DNA from: Caulobacter sp. B11
GTDB taxonomy: Bacteria > Pseudomonadota > Alphaproteobacteria > Caulobacterales > Caulobacteraceae
Assembly: GCF_002737765.1 (NCBI RefSeq)
Contig: NZ_PEGG01000053.1
Span: 1-9,405 of the forward strand
Direction: 5' to 3'
Length of the DNA: 9,405 bases
Part shown: piece after piece, positions 6,720 to 9,405 of the stretch
Numbering within the stretch: position 1 is the first letter of the stretch
Layout: each line of letters starts with the position of its first letter
The notes under the pieces: model-generated
The model's database searches: none
What the model was told of the DNA's origin: nothing
The model's input: the letters and a program-made list of their open reading frames with translations, nothing else
Program-made: the position numbers and the translations under genes

Positions 6720-7148
6720 ATGAAGGTTTCGGGCACGGGAGGCGTGGGGGCGACTGGCGCGTCGCGGGCGCGGGCCAGCGGCGGCGGCGCGGGCTTTTCC
6801 CTGCCTTCGGTCAACGCCGCCAGCGGCGCGGCCAGCGTCGCCCAGGCCGGCGGCGTGGCGGGCCTGGGCTCGCTGGACGCCCTGCTCGCCCTGCAGGGCG
6901 CGAGCGATCCGCTGGAGCGCAAGCGCCGCGCGGTGCGACGGGCCGACGACATCCTCGACCTGCTGGACGCCATGAAGATCGCCATGCTCGATGGCGAGGT
7001 GACCACCGGCACGCTCGAACAGCTCAAACGCACGGTGCGCCAGCACCGCGAGGCCACCGACGATCCGAAACTGGAGTCGGTGCTCAACGAGATCGAAACC
7101 CGGGCGGCGGTCGAGGCCGCAAAGCTCGAACAGGCCCAGCGCGGCTAG
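6720..7148 (+). CDS. fliX: Flagellar assembly regulator FliX
   Basis: FliX is a small Caulobacterales-specific regulator that couples basal-body assembly to the sigma-54 activator FlbD and is needed for late flagellar gene expression and cell division. This is known of the family. The start MKVSGTGGVGATGASRA is the characteristic FliX N-terminus, with GGAG at 6707-6710, nine bases before ATG 6720. Residues 1-55 are Gly/Ala/Ser-rich and probably flexible. From about 60 a helical region follows: SLDALLALQ, DPLERKRRAVRRADDILDLLD, then NEIETRAAVEAAKLEQAQRG, the conserved C-terminal helix. At 142 residues it is normal family length and its frame is intact. It diverges from flgI across a shared 220 bp control region. 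The open frame reaches upstream into that region, but without an initiation signal or family similarity. Confidence 0.93.
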   Translation: MKVSGTGGVGATGASRARASGGGAGFSLPSVNAASGAASVAQAGGVAGLGSLDALLALQGASDPLERKRRAVRRADDILDLLDAMKIAMLDGEVTTGTLEQLKRTVRQHREATDDPKLESVLNEIETRAAVEAAKLEQAQRG

Positions 7149-7278
7149 GCGGCGGCGATGGACAGGTCCGCGCCCGATCCGGCTTCGGCCCGCGAGACGC
7201 CTCCACCCAAAAGGCGAGCAGGCTTCCAGGGCGCCGTTTCACGCGAGCGACGTCCGGTTGAACGCCCCGCTCACGCGA

Positions 7279-7312
7279 CGTTCATTGAACGACTCCATTC
7301 TTTTGGTATAAG
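7279..7312 (+). promoter_or_regulatory. Probable dksA promoter with palindrome over the -35
   Basis: TTGAAC (7285-7290), a 16 bp spacer and TATAAG (7307-7312) form a plausible housekeeping promoter about 45 bp upstream of the dksA start. The -35 lies inside a perfect inverted repeat, CGTTCA-T-TGAACG (7279-7291), a candidate operator. Just after the predicted start is CCGCC-tgatcag-GGCGG (7318-7334 region), able to form a hairpin at the 5' end of the message. The rest of the fliX-dksA gap (7149-7278) shows nothing I can support. Confidence 0.5.
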
Positions 7313-7358
7313 CACCCCCGCCTGATCAGGGCGGAGTTCATCGGGGCGTGAGGCGTTA

Positions 7359-7788
7359 ATGCAAACGGCCAGTGTTCTTAATGTACCGGGATCGTATCGT
7401 CCTTCCGAGGACGAGCCGTTCATGAACGAGCGCCAGCTTGAGTATTTCAAGCTGAAGCTTCTGGCGTGGAAAGATGAAATCCTTCGCGAATCTCGCGAAA
7501 CGGTTTTCGCATCTCCAGGCCGAGACTGAAAACCATGCCGACCTCGCCGATCGTGCGTCGTCGGAAACCGACCGTGCGCTGGAATTGCGCACCCGCGATC
7601 GCCAGCGGAAGCTCATCTCCAAGATCGACCAGGCTCTGCGCCGCGTCGAGGATGGCTCCTACGGCTATTGCGAAGAGACCGGCGAGCCGATCGGCCTGGC
7701 CCGGCTGGACGCCCGTCCAACCGCCACGCTGAGCCTGGAAGCCCAGGAGCGCCATGAGCGCCGCGAACGGGTCCACCGCGACGACTAA
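7359..7788 (+). CDS. dksA: RNA polymerase-binding transcription factor DksA (one frameshift)
   Basis: DksA binds in the RNA polymerase secondary channel and, usually with ppGpp, tunes rRNA and amino-acid promoters. ATG 7359 follows GTGAGG. The N-terminal segment YRPSEDEPFMNERQLEYF leads into a long coiled coil with the acidic tip DLADRA (61-66, DxxDxA), then KLISKIDQALRRVEDGSYGYCEETGEPIGLARLDARPTATLSLEAQERHERRE. The literal frame breaks at TTTT 7504-7507. Removing one T joins RESRET to VSHLQAETENHADLADRA and gives a 142-residue protein. The usual CxxC-x17-CxxC zinc finger reads C104, T107, S125, A128, so only one cysteine remains at exact spacing, as in zinc-independent DksA paralogues. ATG 7422 (MNERQ) is an alternative but less likely start. 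Probably monocistronic: it has its own promoter and a strong terminator. Confidence 0.92.
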
Positions 7789-7814
7789 AGCGTCGCGTCC
7801 CTGATGTGTTTTTC

Positions 7815-7848
7815 AAACGGCCCCGTGTGCGAACGCGGGGCCGTTTTT
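7815..7848 (+). terminator. Intrinsic terminator downstream of dksA
   Basis: AAACGGCCCCG (7815-7825) and CGGGGCCGTTT (7836-7846) form a perfect 11-pair stem around a 10 nt loop, with the T-run continuing to 7848. It begins 27 bases after the dksA stop. The A-rich left edge gives a partly bidirectional design, so it may also end transcripts of the convergent PPOX gene, whose stop is at 7877. Confidence 0.92.
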
Positions 7849-7876
7849 CATGGCGGCGCGCCGGTTCGAACGTCCT

Positions 7877-8490
7877 TCACCACAAGGTCTTGGCCGCCCG
7901 GTCAGGCCAGTCGCGGTCATAGGTTTCGCCGCCGACCTCACCGGCCGTCACCGCCGCCAGCATGGCGCCGGGGGAGGGGATGGTCCTGGGGTCGACCTGG
8001 CTTTCGGCCTTCCACAGGCCTGAGCGGACGATGGCCCGGGCGCACTGGAAATAGGCCTCGACCACGGTGATCACCAATGCGGTGCGCGGGGCCTTGCCGT
8101 CGATGGCGAGGCTGTCGAGCAGGGCCGGATCGGCGCTGATCACGGCCGGCCGTTGACCCGGAAAGTCGTTCCCGAGCCGGGAAATCAGGAACAGCAGCGC
8201 CACGCGCGGGTCGCGCACCACGTTGCGCAGCGTATCGAGGCGGTTGTTGCCGCGCCGGTCGGGCAGGATCAGGGTCCTGGGATCGGCGATCCGGACAAAG
8301 CCGGGCCTGTCGCCGCGCGGGCTGCAGTCCAGGCCCTCGGGCCCGACCGTCGCCAGGGCCACGAAGGGCGAGGCCTCGATCAGGGCCCGGTAGTCGTCGG
8401 TGATGTGGTCGGCCACCTTGACGGTCGAGGCCGGGCCGGCGTCTCGTCATAGATCGCTTCGAGGTCCGCGACGCTGGCGATGATGGTCAT
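7877..8490 (-). CDS. PPOX-class FMN-dependent flavoprotein (three indels)
   Basis: Split-barrel flavin-binding protein related to pyridoxamine 5'-phosphate oxidase, of the ~200-residue uncharacterised 'probable FMN-dependent' group rather than PdxH itself. ATG 8490 follows GGGAG and gives MTIIASVADLEAIYDETP. One missing base near 8436 (G run) joins this to GPASTVKVADHITDDYRALIEASPFVALATVG. Family landmarks are GLDCSPRGDRPGFV, LPDRRGNNRLDTLRN, DPRVALLFL, EAYFQCARAIVRSGLW. Between 8146 and 8184 the literal translation is anomalous. An extra base at AAA 8182-8184 and a missing one at CC 8146-8147 cancel out, and correcting both restores PGSGTTFRVNGRA, the expected core flavin-site strand. The repaired length is 204 residues. 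Substrate unknown. The upstream response-regulator gene has the same direction, 89 bp away, so an operon is possible but not shown. Confidence 0.85.
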
Positions 8491-8579
8491 GGGCGACTCC
8501 CGCGTGAGAGCGCCACCCTACCAGCCGTCGCCAAGCTTGACCTGCGCGAAACGTCCCCCTGGACCCGGGCCGGCCCCGG

Positions 8580-8942
8580 TCAGATCAGGGCGCGGGTCGC
8601 CAGGGCGCAGGCCTCCGCGAGGCGCTTGGGCGAGATCGGCTTGTCGACCACCATCTTCGACCGGCCCTCGATCAGGTCGGCGTTGCCGGTGACATAGACG
8701 ACGGGAATCGGCCCGAGCCGCGCCTCGATCGCCGCCACGGCCTCGATCCCGGTGCCGCCGACGATGCGGTAGTCGGCCGTGATCAGATCGGGGGGGCGGC
8801 GCATGGCGCAGACCAGCGCCTGTTCCGGACTTTCGGCAATATCGAAGCTATCGAAGCCTTGCTCCTCGAGCAGGGCCTCCACCTCCATCGCGATGAGTAT
8901 CTCATCCTCGATGATCAAGGCATGTCGATGGGACATGTGCAC
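8580..8942 (-). CDS. Single-domain response regulator (CheY-like receiver)
   Basis: A 120-residue stand-alone receiver with no output domain. The phosphorylation site is complete: acidic pair Glu12/Asp13 in LIIEDE, phosphoacceptor Asp57 in LITADYRI, Thr85 in VVYVTGNAD, and Lys101-Pro102 in VVDKPISPKRL. The sequence resembles the PhyR-receiver / stress-linked single-domain regulators of alphaproteobacteria more than chemotaxis CheY; that is my judgement of pattern, not a computed result. The frame begins with GTG 8942 (spaced from GGCGG). ATG 8936, two codons in, is an alternative. It may act as a phosphate sink or shuttle for histidine kinases; the partner is unknown, and the hybrid kinase at the left of the window is over 7 kb away with no evident link. 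A possible general-stress (EcfG-type) promoter lies just upstream. Confidence 0.9.
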   Translation of the reverse strand: MHMSHRHALIIEDEILIAMEVEALLEEQGFDSFDIAESPEQALVCAMRRPPDLITADYRIVGGTGIEAVAAIEARLGPIPVVYVTGNADLIEGRSKMVVDKPISPKRLAEACALATRALI

Positions 8943-8971
8943 TGTAAGCCGCCGTTGAAAAAGTCGTCCCT

Positions 8972-8996
8972 GACGTGATTAGGACCGCATGATTCC
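8972..8996 (-). promoter_or_regulatory. Possible EcfG/SigT-type stress promoter for the response regulator
   Basis: On the minus strand GGAAT (8996-8992), a 16 bp spacer and CGTC (8975-8972) approximate the alphaproteobacterial general-stress consensus GGAAC-N16/17-CGTT, with one mismatch in each half. The position is right, about 30 bp before the gene start. In GC-rich DNA a match of this quality can occur by chance. Confidence 0.25.
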
Positions 8997-9108
8997 GCTG
9001 CACGCCAACGATTTCTGCAGGCTGGCTTCACGAATTCGTCAAGCGTCCAACGTCACTGCTGAGCGTGGCGCCGCGCCATGCCCGTTTCGCCTTCCGTTTC
9101 GGGAAGCG

Positions 9109-9166
9109 TCACCAGGTGAACACTTGCCATCACTTGGCGGGGGCGGACCTTAAGTGAACATTGTTC
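9109..9166. promoter_or_regulatory. Cluster of palindromes and repeated motifs upstream of the crotonase gene
   Basis: TCACC-A-GGTGA (9109-9119) and GAACA-T-TGTTC (9156-9166) are perfect 11 bp inverted repeats. CACTTG occurs twice at exactly one helical turn (9121 and 9131), and TGAACACTT (9117-9125) resembles the reverse of AAGTGAACA (9152-9160). Together they look like binding sites for a dimeric regulator controlling the downstream enoyl-CoA hydratase or the divergent response regulator. The other part of this 298 bp gap has one further palindrome, TGGCGC-C-GCGCCA (9066-9078), and no supported gene. Confidence 0.35.
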
Positions 9167-9183
9167 TGGTAAAACAGGATGGC

Positions 9184-9212
9184 TTGCCTCCCCGCCGCGA
9201 AATTGCGTTATG
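9184..9212 (+). promoter_or_regulatory. Weak candidate promoter for the enoyl-CoA hydratase gene
   Basis: TTGCCT (9184-9189), a 17 bp spacer and GTTATG (9207-9212) could serve as -35 and -10 about 30 bp before the start codon, just downstream of the palindrome cluster. Both hexamers are poor matches. Confidence 0.25.
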
Positions 9213-9240
9213 CAGGGCGAAAAGTCCGGCAGGAGCTCCC

Positions 9241-9405
9241 ATGTCCATCATCCTCACCGAAAAGCGCGGCCACATCGCGATTTTGACCTCAACCGTCCCG
9301 AGGCCATGAACGCCCTGGGCGCGCCGGGCGACGGCGACCAGGTGGCCGCGGCCTGCGAGGCGATCAATGACGATCAGGAGATCCGCTGCGTGATCCTGAC
9401 CGGCG
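9241..9405 (+). CDS. Enoyl-CoA hydratase/isomerase (crotonase) family, N-terminal part (frameshifted)
   Basis: Start of a crotonase-fold enzyme acting on acyl-CoA thioesters, probably in fatty-acid or related CoA catabolism. ATG 9241 follows AGGAG (9231-9235) closely. MSIILTEKRGHIAIL begins in one frame. One missing C near 9287-9288 is needed to reach TLNRPEAMNALG, the classical crotonase N-terminal signature (strand, LNRP, N-A-hydrophobic), then GDQVAAACEAINDDQEIRCVILTGxG, the strand before the first oxyanion-hole loop. Read literally it stops at TGA 9307-9309 after 22 codons. The gene leaves the window before either catalytic glutamate region, so hydratase, isomerase and other crotonase activities cannot be told apart. 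The 298 bp upstream probably holds its control sites. Confidence 0.88.

Noticed and set aside
6500..7087. Upstream extension of the flgI frame
   Set aside because: It would bury the signal peptide inside the protein and runs antisense through fliX. MRRSFF with AGGA at 6499 is the correct FlgI start.
7158..7325. A 55-codon open frame between fliX and dksA
   Set aside because: It spans the dksA promoter and palindrome, is Arg/Pro-rich, and has no ribosome binding site.
8540..8580. GC-rich symmetry after the response regulator as a terminator
   Set aside because: The pairing is imperfect, ambiguous in register, and has no T-tract.
9156..9166. GAACATTGTTC as an SOS (LexA) box
   Set aside because: The alphaproteobacterial box is the direct repeat GTTC-N7-GTTC. 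This is an inverted repeat with 3 bp spacing.
1..9405. A new defence, mobile or biosynthetic system
   Set aside because: All genes but one small membrane protein fall in familiar families, with no nuclease, toxin-antitoxin, integrase, reverse transcriptase or CRISPR signature. Unusual frames are explained by indels.

Overview
This 9.4 kb, GC-rich window looks like chromosomal DNA from a member of the Caulobacterales (Caulobacter or a close relative such as Phenylobacterium). The main evidence is the block fliX / flgI-cheL-flbY next to a dksA-type gene. FliX and FlbY are flagellar proteins essentially confined to this group, and the fliX-flgI divergence is the Caulobacter arrangement. Codon third positions are strongly G/C throughout and no stretch looks foreign. 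I see no RNA genes, insertion sequences, phage genes or CRISPR arrays.

Layout from left to right. (1) 1-1573, minus: membrane-bound hybrid sensor histidine kinase, running off the left edge in its receiver domain. (2) 1574-1856: divergent intergenic region with three inverted repeats. (3) 1857-2997, plus: long glutathione-S-transferase-like protein. (4) 3052-3210, plus: 52-residue single-pass membrane protein. (5) 3357-4433, plus: Old Yellow Enzyme family alkene reductase. (6) 4444-4557: 114 bp near-perfect inverted-repeat element between convergent genes. (7) 4573-6499, minus: operon flgI-cheL-flbY (flagellar P-ring, rod-binding protein, FlgN-like protein). (8) 6500-6719: shared control region for flgI and fliX, with candidate sigma-54, FlbD and CtrA sites. 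(9) 6720-7148, plus: fliX. (10) 7359-7788, plus: dksA, with promoter and strong terminator. (11) 7877-8490, minus: PPOX-type FMN protein. (12) 8580-8942, minus: single-domain response regulator. (13) 9241 to the right edge, plus: start of an enoyl-CoA hydratase.

The flagellar genes form the one clear functional module. FliX is known in Caulobacter to couple basal-body assembly to activity of FlbD, the sigma-54 activator, and flgI is a later-class structural gene of the kind FlbD controls. The regulator gene and a probable target therefore share one 220 bp control region. The remaining genes (sensing, stress response, redox, lipid or CoA metabolism) look like ordinary housekeeping and accessory functions.

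The most important overall observation is that seven of the eleven genes carry single-base indels in or beside short homopolymers: twelve events by my count, ten of them losses. Conserved motifs resume cleanly in the next frame each time. This is what uncorrected consensus error looks like, so I annotate these loci as intact genes with probable sequence errors rather than as decayed pseudogenes. I found no convincing new multi-gene system. The items worth following up are small: the 114 bp repeat, the short membrane protein, a DksA that keeps only one of four zinc-ligand cysteines, and several palindromic candidate operators.
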